This document shows positions 32,312 through 41,088 of a stretch of DNA of 64,000 bases, piece after piece (within the stretch, counting starts at the first letter, position 1; each line of letters begins with the position of its first letter). The position numbers and the translations under genes were made by a program. Under the pieces are notes generated by a model. It saw nothing but the letters and a program-made list of their open reading frames with translations, did not search any database and had not been told where the DNA came from. The DNA is taken from assembly GCA_036377595.1 (NCBI GenBank), contig DASUYB010000094.1, positions 1 through 64,000 on the forward strand, read 5' to 3'. This DNA comes from Longimicrobium sp. (lineage in GTDB: Bacteria; Gemmatimonadota; Gemmatimonadetes; Longimicrobiales; Longimicrobiaceae).

Positions 32312-32449
32312 ACCGCGCGCAGCACGAATGCCCGCCGCCGTCGACGATGTCCTCACCCCTACCTCTCCCGGTACGGGAGAGGTGGACGGCCTGAGCCGGC
32401 CGGAGAGGGCGCGATCCCGCGTCGAGCACCAAATCCAATCACCGCGTAG

Positions 32450-33583
32450 ATGAATCCCCTCCTCGCCGGCATCGCCCCGTCGCTCATTCGCGCGATCAAC
32501 GCACGCAAGCGCCCCGGCGACATCGACCTGGGGCTGGGCGAGCCGACGCTGCGGCCCGATCCCGCGCCGTTCGAAGCCGCCCTGGCCCGCGTGCGCGACG
32601 AGGGCCTCCCCTACACCGCCAACGCCGGCGACCTCGCGCTCCGCGAGGCAATCGCGCGCTACTTCGCGTTCCCCGGCATGGACGCGGCGGCCAACGTCTG
32701 CGTGGCGATCGGCTCGGAGGAGGCGCTGTACCTCGCGATCAAGGCGGTGCTCGACCCCGCGCGCGACGAGGCGCTGATCGTGGAGCCGTGCTACCTCGCG
32801 TATCCCAAGCTCTGCGCGCTGGAAGGCATCCGCCATCGCACCGTACCGCTCGATGCGGCGGACGGCTTCCGCCCGCGCGCGGACCTCGTGCTCGGCGCGC
32901 TGGGCCCTCACACGCGGATGATCATCCTCAACACCCCGTGCAATCCCACCGGCCGCGTCTGGGCCGAGGGCGAGCTCCGCGCGCTGGCGGACGGGCTCGC
33001 CACGCGTCCCGGCGATCCGGTCTGGGTGCTCACCGACGAGGTCTACCGCGAGCTCCACTACACGCCCAAACGGCCGGCATCGATCGCGGAGCTGTATCCC
33101 CACGCGCTCGTCGCCGGCTCGCTGTCGAAGAGCAACGCGCTGACGGGGCTGCGGCTCGGGTGGCTGATCGGCGCCGCGGACGCCATCGCCGCGGCGACGA
33201 AGGTGCACCAGCTGGTGAACACCGCCGCCAGCACCTTTTCCAGCCACGTCGCGCTGGAGATCTTCCGCCGCCCGGAGACGCTGGCCGCGCACCGCCCGCT
33301 CTACGGCGAGCAGCGCGCGCTCCTGCTCGACGCGCTCGCGAGGAACGGCATCGCGCACGCGCCGGTGGAGGGCGCGTTCTACTGCTTCGTGCGGCTGCCG
33401 GAGCGCTGGGCGGGGGACTCGCTCGGCGCGGCGGAGCGGCTGCTGGACGAGCACCGCGTCGTCACCATCCCCGGGATCGCGTTCGGCGGCGCGGGCGAGG
33501 GGTGGCTGCGCCTCTCCTGGGTCGCCACGCCCGATGCGCTCACCGAGGGCATCGAGCGCATCGCCCGCTTCTTCGCGGCGTGA
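32450..33583 (+). CDS. dapC: PLP-dependent aminotransferase, probably N-succinyl-diaminopimelate aminotransferase
   Basis: This 377-residue fold-type I class I/II aminotransferase has TPCNPTGRVW (about 160), TDEVYRELHY (about 195) for the cofactor-ring Asp/Tyr, the Schiff-base Lys in GSLSKSNALTGLRLGW (about 226) and the substrate-carboxylate Arg in WLRLSWV near the C-terminus. It lies downstream of dapD and dapE on the same strand, and the one missing step of the succinylase branch is the DapC aminotransferase; hence the symbol. A 246-base repeat-bearing gap separates it from dapE, so it may have its own promoter. Other amino-acid substrates remain possible. Confidence 0.75.
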   Translation: MNPLLAGIAPSLIRAINARKRPGDIDLGLGEPTLRPDPAPFEAALARVRDEGLPYTANAGDLALREAIARYFAFPGMDAAANVCVAIGSEEALYLAIKAVLDPARDEALIVEPCYLAYPKLCALEGIRHRTVPLDAADGFRPRADLVLGALGPHTRMIILNTPCNPTGRVWAEGELRALADGLATRPGDPVWVLTDEVYRELHYTPKRPASIAELYPHALVAGSLSKSNALTGLRLGWLIGAADAIAAATKVHQLVNTAASTFSSHVALEIFRRPETLAAHRPLYGEQRALLLDALARNGIAHAPVEGAFYCFVRLPERWAGDSLGAAERLLDEHRVVTIPGIAFGGAGEGWLRLSWVATPDALTEGIERIARFFAA

Positions 33584-33606
33584 TCATCCCCAAAAGAATT
33601 GGATAA

Positions 33607-33671
33607 CACGGAGGGAACGGAGGAAACGGAGGAACTCATCGCGGTCCTCCGTTTCCTCCGTTCCCTCTGTG
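33607..33671. terminator. Long palindrome (family P), copy 2
   Basis: A 27-bp perfect stem pairs 33607-33633 with 33645-33671. It fills the gap between convergent genes, 24 bases past the aminotransferase stop and 6 bases from the stop of the minus-strand lipoprotein gene. Confidence 0.85.
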
Positions 33672-33676
33672 TGATT

Positions 33677-34396
33677 TCATCTCTTTCGTTTTTGAGGATC
33701 TTTCCTGGTCTCGCCGATGGGGACGGGTTTGGGCAGCGGCGGGATGGTCTCCTCGACGAAGACGATGGGGCCGGTGAAGCGCGGGACGCGGCGCACCTCG
33801 GCCGCGGAGAACGCCTCCGCCGCGAGCACCGCGCCCGGCGGCGGCGACTGGTTGCCGACGAAGGCCCACATCGTGTCGCGGCGGATCACGACGCTGTCGA
33901 AGCGCACGTCGTAGCCGCCGCTGGTCCTGGCGCCGGTGCCGGCCAGCAGGATCATCTCGCGGCCGAAGTCGAGCAGCACGGTCTTGTCCACCGTCAGCCG
34001 GCCGAGCACGGAGATCTCCGTCCAGTCGTCCTCGTCGCGGATGGCGCAGCGGAAGGCGGGCTGCAGCAGCGTGGCCGTGTCGCGGTAGAAGAGCGTGGTG
34101 CGGATGGGCGGCGGGAACGGCCCCGCGAGCGGCACCGGCGTGCGGTCGCGGCCGCCCTCGGGCGGCTGGCAGTAGTCGAGCATGTAGGCCTGCGGCTCCT
34201 GCTCCTCGGGCCGCTCCGGCTGCGGCGAGAACACCAGCCCCGACGTCGGCACCGCGGGCTTGCGCTGGGCCTGCGCGGCCAGCTTCTCGGCCACCTTGTC
34301 CGGCTTCTCAGGCTTCTGCGCCGCCTGCGAATCTCCGCACGCCAGCGCGGCCGCCGCCATCGCCGCCATCGCCATCGCCCATCCGATCCTTCGCAT
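33677..34396 (-). CDS. Lipoprotein with PrcB C-terminal-like domain
   Basis: This 239-residue protein has a lipoprotein signal peptide (lipobox LAC near residue 20) and a charged linker. The domain at about 105-225 resembles the PrcB C-terminal domain: FRCAIRDEDDWTEI, then VDKTVLLDFGREMILL, then ARTSGGYDVRFDSVVI, then PRFTGPIVFVE. In spirochetes PrcB assists the PrcA surface protease, but no PrcA is adjacent here. The domain is widespread in lipoproteins of unknown role. Its 3' end abuts a long palindrome. Probably an envelope protein; function unknown. Confidence 0.72.
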   Translation of the reverse strand: MRRIGWAMAMAAMAAAALACGDSQAAQKPEKPDKVAEKLAAQAQRKPAVPTSGLVFSPQPERPEEQEPQAYMLDYCQPPEGGRDRTPVPLAGPFPPPIRTTLFYRDTATLLQPAFRCAIRDEDDWTEISVLGRLTVDKTVLLDFGREMILLAGTGARTSGGYDVRFDSVVIRRDTMWAFVGNQSPPPGAVLAAEAFSAAEVRRVPRFTGPIVFVEETIPPLPKPVPIGETRKDPQKRKR

Positions 34397-34470
34397 CGCG
34401 CCCCACCGGCAGGTCCGTCTCCATTGATCGCATCAACGCGGACGGACCCATCCCCGCACGCCCGGTGCCG

Positions 34471-35832
34471 TCACTGCTTCGCGGTCGTGGGTGGAGAGGG
34501 AGATTTCGCTGCCGTGTCCGTCTGCCGGCGCGCGGCGGCCTCGCGGCGGAGGATGGCGCGGCTCAGGCGGTCGTGCGGCACCTGCCAGCGCATCGGCCGC
34601 CAGCCGCCCCGCTCGAGGGCCGACGGGCCGCCGCGCTCCGGGCGCAGGGCGGAGACGTAGGGCTGGTAGTTCGAGCCGGGGTTCCAGAGGATCCACCCTT
34701 TCAGCCCCGCGTCGTTCGTCGCCTGGATCTGGTTGCGCACGCTGCCGGCGGTGTAGGTGATGCCGTCGTGCAGGTAGTCGGCGGTGAAGGCCTGCAGCCA
34801 GGGCGCGATCTCCGCCGTCCGCCGCCCCGGCCCGGCGACGAAGCCCGCACGCCGCACCCCATCCTCCAGCGCGATCCGCACCACCTCGTACGGGTGCGCG
34901 TTGGGGGCGCGGAAGCCGTAGTATCCCGCGTAGTAGTGCGACGGATAGACCATCGGGTGCAGGTTGTCGGCGGCCTGGACCACCTCCTCCCAGAGCTGCC
35001 CGATCCCCATGTCGTCCTCCACGTTCGTCATCACCCCGAAGATGTCGGCGCTGACGGGCACGCGGTACGGCGCCAGCCGCTCGCGCGAGTAGCGGATGAA
35101 GTCGCGGATGTTCTCCCACCGCGACTTTCCGCCGGAGCCGGGGAACGCCATGGTCGCGCGCACCGCGTCGGTAACGTCGGGAAAGCGCACGTAGTCCCAC
35201 TGCACCTCGTGGAACCCCATGTCCAGCGCCTCGCGCGCGATGGCCAGGTTGTAGTCCCACACGCGCCGGTCGTACGGGTTCACCCACGGCTTCCCCTTGT
35301 TGTCCTTCCACACCGCGCCGCCGGTGGTGCGGATGGCCAGCTCGGGCTTCCGCTCCGCCAGCATGCGGTCCTTGAAGACGACGATGCGGGCGATGGGGTA
35401 GATGCCGTGCGCGCGCAGGGTGTCGAGCAGCGCGGGCATCCACTTCGACGCGGGGCGCTGGTCGGCGCCGATCTCGCGCGCCAGGGCGATGCCGGTGGAA
35501 TCGTAGGTCAGATAGGTGTCGGACTCCTTCACGTCCACCACGAAGGCGTTGATCTCGGTGGTGTCGGCGATGGCGATGAGGTCGCGCATGCGCGAGCGCG
35601 AGCCGGCCGCCCAGCCGTTCACGTACAGCGCGCGCAGCGAGTCCGGCCGCGGGATGCGCGGCCCGCCGCGGACGCCGCCGCCCGCCGCCGCGCTGTCGCC
35701 ATGCGCCGCCGCCTTCGCGGACGAGTCGGCGCGCGCGGGCGCCTTCGCGTCGCGCCGGGGCTGGCCGTCCGCGCCGCACGCCGCGGCGAGCACGAGCAGG
35801 AGGACGCGCGCGGTTCTGCCGGTTCCGGGCAT
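34471..35832 (-). CDS. Putative glycoside hydrolase (DUF4015-type TIM barrel), lipoprotein
   Basis: This 453-residue protein starts with a lipoprotein signal (VLLLVLAAACG) and an Ala/Asp/Gly-rich linker. A TIM-barrel-like domain follows: RALYVNGWAAGSRSRMRDLI, NAFVVDVKESDTYLTYDS, ARIVVFKDRM, MGFHEVQWDYVRFPDV, SADIFGVMTN and WILWNPGSNYQPY. These match the putative glycosyl hydrolase family formerly called DUF4015. The acidic residues on strand ends (VDVKE, QWDYVRFPD) are candidate catalytic groups. I chose the ATG at 35832 from the signal peptide; the frame upstream is spurious. The substrate is unknown, perhaps a cell-wall or extracellular polysaccharide. Confidence 0.8.
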   Translation of the reverse strand: MPGTGRTARVLLLVLAAACGADGQPRRDAKAPARADSSAKAAAHGDSAAAGGGVRGGPRIPRPDSLRALYVNGWAAGSRSRMRDLIAIADTTEINAFVVDVKESDTYLTYDSTGIALAREIGADQRPASKWMPALLDTLRAHGIYPIARIVVFKDRMLAERKPELAIRTTGGAVWKDNKGKPWVNPYDRRVWDYNLAIAREALDMGFHEVQWDYVRFPDVTDAVRATMAFPGSGGKSRWENIRDFIRYSRERLAPYRVPVSADIFGVMTNVEDDMGIGQLWEEVVQAADNLHPMVYPSHYYAGYYGFRAPNAHPYEVVRIALEDGVRRAGFVAGPGRRTAEIAPWLQAFTADYLHDGITYTAGSVRNQIQATNDAGLKGWILWNPGSNYQPYVSALRPERGGPSALERGGWRPMRWQVPHDRLSRAILRREAAARRQTDTAAKSPSPPTTAKQ

Positions 35833-36156
35833 GGGAGATGGGCCGCTGGTGGGGTGGGTGATGGGGATGGGAAAGCATACGCGGCCGAGGCGCGCGCCGC
35901 ATCCCCCGTGAAGCGAACGCAGCCCGCCCGGACGTCCGTCAGACTGTGTGCCGGGGGAGATGATGGATCCTTCGGGCTTGCAGCCGGCGGCGCATGCCGC
36001 GAGGACGGTCTGGCCGCCCTCAGGATGACGTTGTTCGCGATCGCGAGCCGTCGCTTCGTCATCCCGCACTCCAGCACTCAGCACTATCCCCAAACGAAAA
36101 CGGGCCCGGAACCGAATCCAGACCCGCCCACGCACCGACGCGACAGAGAAGCACCC
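35833..36156. repeat. Intergenic region with reverse partial repeat A
   Basis: No gene is seen. Bases 35964-36030 are a partial, reverse-oriented relative of repeat A (GGATCCTTCGGGCTTGCAGC to GTCTGGCCGCCCTCAGGATG). Bases 36067-36088 hold a short CAGCACT-type run like the tail of the array at 11184-11204. Confidence 0.65.
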
Positions 36157-36414
36157 TCACATCCCGGTGCTGTCCTTCTTCATCGTGTCGTGCGTCATGG
36201 TGTCGGAGCCCATGTTGTGCCCGGCCATGGCCGTGTCGGCGCCGGTGGGCGCGGACGGCGGGGTGGCGGGGGCGGTCACGGGGGCCGGCGGCGGCGCGGG
36301 CACGGCGTTGCCCACCGCGGTGGTGTCGGCGCCGGTGTCGTTCTGGCCGCTGTTGCCGCAGGCGCCCAGCGCCAGCGCGCAGGCCGCGGCGGTGACCGGG
36401 ACGCGGAGCTTCAT
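36157..36414 (-). CDS. Small Thr/Pro-rich lipoprotein
   Basis: This 85-residue protein has a signal peptide with lipobox LGAC (Cys19). The mature part is low-complexity Ala/Pro/Thr/Asp sequence ending in a Met/His/Asp-rich tail (TAMAGHNMGSDTMTHDTMKK). The Met/His pattern could bind copper (inference). It lies downstream of two similar lipoprotein genes on the same strand. Confidence 0.75.
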   Translation of the reverse strand: MKLRVPVTAAACALALGACGNSGQNDTGADTTAVGNAVPAPPPAPVTAPATPPSAPTGADTAMAGHNMGSDTMTHDTMKKDSTGM

Positions 36415-36446
36415 CTTCCGCTCGTGCTGCAGGGGGTGAAACGAAG

Positions 36447-36470
36447 CGGGGGCCGCTCGCGCGGCCCCCG
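36447..36470 (-). terminator. Hairpin between lipoprotein genes
   Basis: A perfect 10-bp stem (36447-36456 with 36461-36470) closes a TCGC loop just past the stop of the gene ending at 36478. Confidence 0.7.
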
Positions 36471-36477
36471 GTCCGGA

Positions 36478-36714
36478 TTACATCTTCTTCGTGGTGTCCG
36501 TCGCCGTCGTGTCCGTCATCGTCGAATCCATCGGCGCGGGCGGAGCGGCCATCGTGGTGTCCGTCGTCGTCGGGGCCGGCATGGTGGTCGGCGCCGGGGC
36601 GGTGGCGGTGGTGTCGGTGGTCACGGCGGTGGTGTCGCTGTCGCCGGCGTCGTCCTTCTTGCAGGCCGACAGCGCGGCCACGGCGGCCAGCGCGAAGATC
36701 GCGAGCTTCTTCAT
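36478..36714 (-). CDS. Small Thr/Asp-rich lipoprotein ending TDTTKKM
   Basis: This 78-residue protein has a signal peptide with lipobox LSAC (Cys18), then KKDD and an almost pure Thr/Asp/Ala/Pro mature region. The last 12 residues (DTTATDTTKKM) match the end of the next upstream gene's product, so the two are paralogs. Such chains would be extended and disordered. Perhaps they act as surface spacers or abundant envelope lipoproteins; the function is unknown. Confidence 0.78.
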   Translation of the reverse strand: MKKLAIFALAAVAALSACKKDDAGDSDTTAVTTDTTATAPAPTTMPAPTTTDTTMAAPPAPMDSTMTDTTATDTTKKM

Positions 36715-36793
36715 CGTACGGTTCCCTTGTGCACAGGGGGTGAAAAAACGGCCCCCGCGCCCAGCGCGCGGAGGCCGGTTGCCCGCTGGGGGC

Positions 36794-37030
36794 TTACATC
36801 TTCTTGGTGGTGTCCGTCGCCGTCGAATCCACGTGCGTGCTGTCGCCCGACGGATGCACGGTGTCGGTGTCGGTCGTCGTGGTGGTCGTGGTGGTGGTCG
36901 CCACGGTGTCCGGGTTGTTCACGACGGTGGTGTCGGTCGTGGTCTTCTCCGTCTCGCTGTCGCCCTTGCTGCAGGCGGCGGTCGCGGCGAAGGCGGCCAG
37001 GGCCAGGATGCTGAGGGTACGGATCTTCAT
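36794..37030 (-). CDS. Small Thr-rich lipoprotein ending TDTTKKM
   Basis: This 78-residue paralog of the preceding gene has a signal peptide with lipobox TAAC (Cys20), then SKGDSETEK, a run of nine Thr and the tail STATDTTKKM. I chose the ATG at 37030 from the signal peptide. The array of three short lipoproteins appears to have arisen by duplication. The conserved KKM end contrasts with the freely drifting middle, which suggests the C-terminus matters. Confidence 0.78.
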   Translation of the reverse strand: MKIRTLSILALAAFAATAACSKGDSETEKTTTDTTVVNNPDTVATTTTTTTTTDTDTVHPSGDSTHVDSTATDTTKKM

Positions 37031-37241
37031 CTCTTGTCTTCCTTGCGCAGAAGGGTCGTCTCTCCTCATCCCGCGGCTCCGCTTTCGCATCGGCTCGCGG
37101 TGTGCCCCGGGAAAGGGCAACGGGTGTGCCGGGGCCCGGCGCGCGCCCGCGAGGTGGCGAAAACCCGCGCCACGACTTAACTTCCACCCATTCCGGAGCC
37201 GCCCGCGGGGAAACGTTCGGAACGTCCCGAGCCCCGCGCGC

Positions 37242-37275
37242 TGTTCAGTGAACGCGCCGAAGGTGTTCAGTGAAC
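37242..37275. promoter_or_regulatory. Paired GTTCAGTGAAC palindromes
   Basis: The 11-base palindrome GTTCAGTGAAC occurs at 37243-37253 and 37265-37275, each preceded by T. The centres are 22 bases apart, about two helical turns. The second overlaps the GTG start of the kinase gene. This looks like a tandem operator, possibly for autoregulation; the binding protein is unknown. Confidence 0.5.
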
Positions 37276-39165
37276 ACCCGGCGCCACCACCCGTCACCCC
37301 GGATGCCGCACCTGTTCCGACCGCTGCGGGGGCTGTCGCTCCGCGCCAAGGTGTTCTTCCTGTTCGCGGGGGCCGCGCTGGCCATCGTGGTGCCGGCGCT
37401 GCTGCTGATCGCCGACGCGGTGGAAGAGCGCGCCTACGCCAGCGCCACCGAGGCGCTCTCGGGCGCGCGCGAGGCGCTGGACAGCTGGAACGCGCGCGGC
37501 GAGAGCCAGGCGGCGGCGGCGCAGCGGCAGGCCGGCTTCCCGGACGTGGTGGCGGCCTGGCGCACGCGCCGCCACGCGGGGCTGGCGCAGGCCATCCGCG
37601 CCGGGCTCGAGGACGACGAGGCGGTCGTCGCCACGGATTCGCTCTTCCGGCCGATCCTGGCCGGCCCGGCCGTCGATTCGGCCACGCTGCGCGCCGCGGT
37701 GGGACAGGGAACGGTGGTGGTGCTGCCGCGCGCGGGACCGCCGCTGCGGCTGGGCGTGGCGCGGGTGTTCCGCGACACCGCCCGCCTGGAGCAGGCGGGC
37801 GAGGACTCGGCGCTGGTGGAGACGGGGCGCGACACCGTGACCCTGGGCTACCTGGCGCTGGGAACGCCGCTGGTGGCCGCGCAGATCCGGCGCGAGGCGG
37901 CCACGCCGGGCTCCGAGGTGGCGCTGGTGGTGGGCGACTCGCTGGCCAGCACCACCTTCGCCGACAGCGTGGTTCCCGAGGTGCGCCGGTTCCTGCGCCA
38001 GGGCGGCAACGTGCAGCAGCCCGCCTTCCGCGGCGAGACGTACCTGACCAGCCGCTACCGCATCCCCGCCGGCGGGGTGCCGACGACGGTCGTGCTCTTC
38101 CGCCGGGTGACGGCCGAGCTGACCATCGCCACGGGAATCAAGCAGAGCCTGTTCGGGATCGGGTTCGCGGCGCTGGCGCTGGCGCTGGTGCTGGCCGCGA
38201 TCGTCGCGCGCATCGTCGCCCGTCCCACGCAGGCGCTGGCCGAGGCCAGCGTGCGCCTGGCGCGGGGCGACTACGCGGCGCCGCTCCCGCGCGACTCGGG
38301 CGACGAGATCGGCCAGCTGGCGCGCGCCTTCGGCGAGATGCGCGCGGCCATCGGCGAGCGCGAGCAGCGGCTGCGCAGCGCGCAGGCGGAGATGATCCAC
38401 CGCGAGAAGCTGGCGGCGATGGGGCGGCTGGTCGCCCAGCTCTCGCACGAGATCAACAACCCCATCTACAACATCCAGAACTGCCTGGAGGCGCTGGAGC
38501 GCCGCGGCGACCCCAGCGACCCCAACCGCGAGTTCCTGGTGCTGGCGCAGGAGGAGCTGGCGCGGATGGCCACGCTCACCCGCCAGCTGCTGGACCAGAG
38601 CCGCCCGCTCTCCGACGCGGCGCAGCCGGTGGGGCTGAACTCGCTGGTGCACCGGGTGATGACGCTGGCCGCGCCCGAGCTCAAGTCGCGCGGGATCCGC
38701 ATCTCCGCGCAGCTGGCCATCGACCTGCCGCAGGTCGTCGTCCACCCCGAGGGGATCCAGCAGGTGCTGGCGAACCTGGTGAACAACGCCTGCGACGCCA
38801 TGCCCGGCGGCGGCACGCTCACGCTCACCACGCGCGCCGACGCGGACGCGGTGGAGGTCGTCGTCGAGGACACGGGGACGGGGATCGCGGAGCACGACCT
38901 GCCGCACATCTTCGAGGCGTTCTACACCACCAAGCCGGGGGTGGCGGGGATCGGGCTGGGATTGTTCGTGAGCGAGGGGATCATCCGCGGGCACCGCGGG
39001 CGGCTGTCGGTGGAGAGCCGCCTGGGCGAGGGAAGCCGCTTCACCGTGCGCCTCCCCCGCGAGACGCTGGACGAGGCCATGGGCGAGCCGGTGGACGGGG
39101 AGACGGCCGGCGGCGCGGAATCGAGCGGCGGCGAGCGCGCGGACGAGGTGGTGGGAGTGGGGTGA
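37270..39165 (+). CDS. Membrane sensor histidine kinase (HAMP-HisKA-HATPase)
   Basis: This protein of about 631 residues has TM1 (about 29-48), an extracytoplasmic sensor region (about 50-290), TM2 (about 297-319), a HAMP linker, a dimerisation/phosphoacceptor helix with His393 in QLSHEINNPIYN, and an ATPase domain with NLVNNACDAM (N box), EDTGTGIAEHD (G1), IFEAFYTTKPG (F box) and GIGLGLFVSEG (G2). The NtrB-like HEINNP motif suits an NtrC-type partner, which is encoded 434 bases downstream. The start is GTG at 37270 (GAAGGTG upstream) or ATG at 37303. The signal is unknown. Confidence 0.9.
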   Translation: MNTRRHHPSPRMPHLFRPLRGLSLRAKVFFLFAGAALAIVVPALLLIADAVEERAYASATEALSGAREALDSWNARGESQAAAAQRQAGFPDVVAAWRTRRHAGLAQAIRAGLEDDEAVVATDSLFRPILAGPAVDSATLRAAVGQGTVVVLPRAGPPLRLGVARVFRDTARLEQAGEDSALVETGRDTVTLGYLALGTPLVAAQIRREAATPGSEVALVVGDSLASTTFADSVVPEVRRFLRQGGNVQQPAFRGETYLTSRYRIPAGGVPTTVVLFRRVTAELTIATGIKQSLFGIGFAALALALVLAAIVARIVARPTQALAEASVRLARGDYAAPLPRDSGDEIGQLARAFGEMRAAIGEREQRLRSAQAEMIHREKLAAMGRLVAQLSHEINNPIYNIQNCLEALERRGDPSDPNREFLVLAQEELARMATLTRQLLDQSRPLSDAAQPVGLNSLVHRVMTLAAPELKSRGIRISAQLAIDLPQVVVHPEGIQQVLANLVNNACDAMPGGGTLTLTTRADADAVEVVVEDTGTGIAEHDLPHIFEAFYTTKPGVAGIGLGLFVSEGIIRGHRGRLSVESRLGEGSRFTVRLPRETLDEAMGEPVDGETAGGAESSGGERADEVVGVG

Positions 39166-39599
39166 GCTGAGTCGCCGCAGCGGAGACGCGTGGAAGAAGG
39201 TTTGGCGCGGCCGCGGCGCGGGGCCCTCTCCCCCCGGCCCCCTCCCCCAAAACCGACTGGGGGAGGGGGAGACCTCAGCGCGACGAGAGGTTTCGGCGCG
39301 GGTGGGGAGGCATCCTGCCCGCCCGGCTGGCCCCCTCCCCCGGCCCCTCCCCCGCTCCGCAGGGGAGGGGAGAACTCAGCGCGGCACTTGCGGTGGCGTG
39401 GAGCACGGGACAAGTCGCCACGATCGCGTCGCACGTGAGGCGGGGCGTGCGAAAATGGCTGCGCCGTGCGCTCGAAGTTACCCCCTCCCGTTATCGGGAG
39501 GGGGTACGCGGCCCCAGCCGCGGGGGGAGGGTCTCACGGGCCCGCGGCGCGAGCCGGGCTGTGAGTAGCATCGATCCGAATCACCAGGACTGAACACAC
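39166..39599. repeat. Intergenic region with repeat C copy 3 and related G/C-rich hairpins
   Basis: Bases 39329-39381 are a reverse copy of repeat C. A diverged element with CCCTCCCCCAAAACCGACTG and its GGGGGAGGG partner lies at about 39237-39271. A CCCCTCCCGTTATCGGGAGG hairpin lies at about 39481-39504. No gene is seen. Any of these may stop read-through from the kinase gene and act as a leader for the regulator gene. Confidence 0.7.
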
Positions 39600-40979
39600 A
39601 TGGCTGTTGCCGAGAAGCCGCGCATCCTGATCATCGACGACGACCGCGCCTTCCGCGTGGGCACCGGCGCGCTGCTGGCCGACGAGGGCTACGAGGTCGA
39701 CGCCGAGCCCGGCGGCGACCCCGGGCTGGAGCGACTGCGCCGCGAGCGCTACGACATGGTGCTGCTCGACCTCAAGATGCAGGGACGCACCGGCCTGTCC
39801 GTGCTCGAGGAGCTGCGCGGCGGCGGGAACGACGTCCCCGTGCTGATGCTGACCGGCTACGCCACCGTCGACAGCGCGGTGCAGGCGCTCAAGCTCGGCG
39901 CCGACGACTACATCACCAAGCCGTGCGACAACGCGGTGCTGCGCAGCAAGATCAAGTCGGTGCTGGCGCGCCGCGAGCCCGTCCTGGGCGCCGGCGCGTC
40001 CCGTCTCGTCGGCAACACCACGCGCATGCGCGACGTGCTGCGCGCCATCGCCCGGGTGGCGCCGACCGAGTCCACCGTGCTCCTGCGCGGGGCGACGGGG
40101 ACGGGAAAGGAGCTGATCGCGCGCGCCATCCACGAGGAAAGCCCGCGCCGCTCGCGGCCGTTCGTGGCCGTCAACTGCTCCGCGCTGGCCGAGGGGATCC
40201 TGGAGAGCGAGCTGTTCGGGCACGCGCGCGGCGCCTTCACCGGCGCGGTGGTCGACCGCAAGGGGATGTTCGAGGAAGCCAACGGCGGCACCCTCTTCCT
40301 CGACGAGATCGGCGACGTCTCGCCGGCCATGCAGGCGCGGCTGCTGCGCGTGCTGCAGGAGCGCGAGGTGGTGCGCGTGGGCACCTCGCGGCCGATCCAG
40401 GTGGACGTGCGCGTGGTGGCCGCCACGCACAGGGACCTCGAGGCGATGGTCGAGGACGGGCGCTTCCGCAAGGACCTGTACTTCCGCCTGAAGGTGTTCC
40501 AGGTCCGCGTTCCCGAGCTGAAGGAGCGCACGGAAGACATCCCGCCGCTGGCCGCCGCGGCGGTGGCGCGGTGGAACGAGCGGGTGGAGCCCACGCGGCG
40601 CGTGGGCGGCATCAGCGAGGACGCCATCGAGGTGCTGCAGGCGTACGACTGGCCCGGCAACGTGCGCGAGCTGATGGCCGCCATCGAGTACGCCTGCATC
40701 GTCTGCGACGGCAAGCGCATCCTCCCCTGCCACCTTCCCGAGGAGGTGCGCGAGGGCCCGCAGCCCGCCGCCGCGCACGCCAACGGCGACGGCGCCGCGA
40801 AGAAGGGGATCGAGGCGAAGGCGGAGCCGCGGCGCTACCAGGCCCCCGACGCCAACGCCGAGCGCGAGGCCATCAAGACCGCGCTGGAGGAGGCCAACGG
40901 CAACCGCACCCGCGCCGCCGCCCGGCTCGGCATGGGCCGCACCACCCTCTGGCAGAAGCTCAAGGAATACGGTCTGTAG
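39600..40979 (+). CDS. NtrC-family sigma-54-dependent response regulator
   Basis: This 459-residue regulator has a receiver domain with phosphoacceptor Asp57 (MVLLDLKMQ), an AAA+ domain with Walker A GATGTGKE (about 164), the sigma-54-contacting GAFTGA loop (about 210), Walker [12 protein letters not shown] and the Arg-finger region, and a Fis-type HTH at the C-terminus ([20 protein letters not shown]). It should activate sigma-54 promoters when phosphorylated, probably by the kinase encoded upstream. Its targets are not evident in the window. A long palindrome separates it from the convergent BON gene. Confidence 0.93.
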   Translation: MAVAEKPRILIIDDDRAFRVGTGALLADEGYEVDAEPGGDPGLERLRRERYDMVLLDLKMQGRTGLSVLEELRGGGNDVPVLMLTGYATVDSAVQALKLGADDYITKPCDNAVLRSKIKSVLARREPVLGAGASRLVGNTTRMRDVLRAIARVAPTESTVLLRGATGTGKELIARAIHEESPRRSRPFVAVNCSALAEGILESELFGHARGAFTGAVVDRKGMFEEANGGTLFLDEIGDVSPAMQARLLRVLQEREVVRVGTSRPIQVDVRVVAATHRDLEAMVEDGRFRKDLYFRLKVFQVRVPELKERTEDIPPLAAAAVARWNERVEPTRRVGGISEDAIEVLQAYDWPGNVRELMAAIEYACIVCDGKRILPCHLPEEVREGPQPAAAHANGDGAAKKGIEAKAEPRRYQAPDANAEREAIKTALEEANGNRTRAAARLGMGRTTLWQKLKEYGL

Positions 40980-40995
40980 GGAGATTCAAGGAAAG

Positions 40996-41068
40996 GGCCT
41001 CACGCAGAGGAGCAGAGGCAGCAGAGAACCACGTCGTCTCTGCTGCCTCTGCTCCTCTGCGTGAGGCC
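40996..41068. terminator. Long palindrome (family P), copy 3
   Basis: A perfect 32-bp stem pairs 40996-41027 with 41037-41068 around a 9-base loop, between convergent genes (17 and 21 bases from their stops). Confidence 0.88.
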
Positions 41069-41088
41069 AGGCTTTTGAGGCTTTCGAT

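Noticed and set aside
36491-37180. Val/Ser-rich plus-strand frames across the small lipoprotein genes
   Set aside because: They are reverse complements of Thr/Asp repeats (ACC/GAC read as GGT/GTC). The minus-strand frames have real signal peptides.
39600-40979. Sigma-54 promoter for a target of the NtrC-type regulator in the window
   Set aside because: No convincing GG-N10-GC element with the TGGCAC-TTGC pattern was found in the intergenic regions read by eye.
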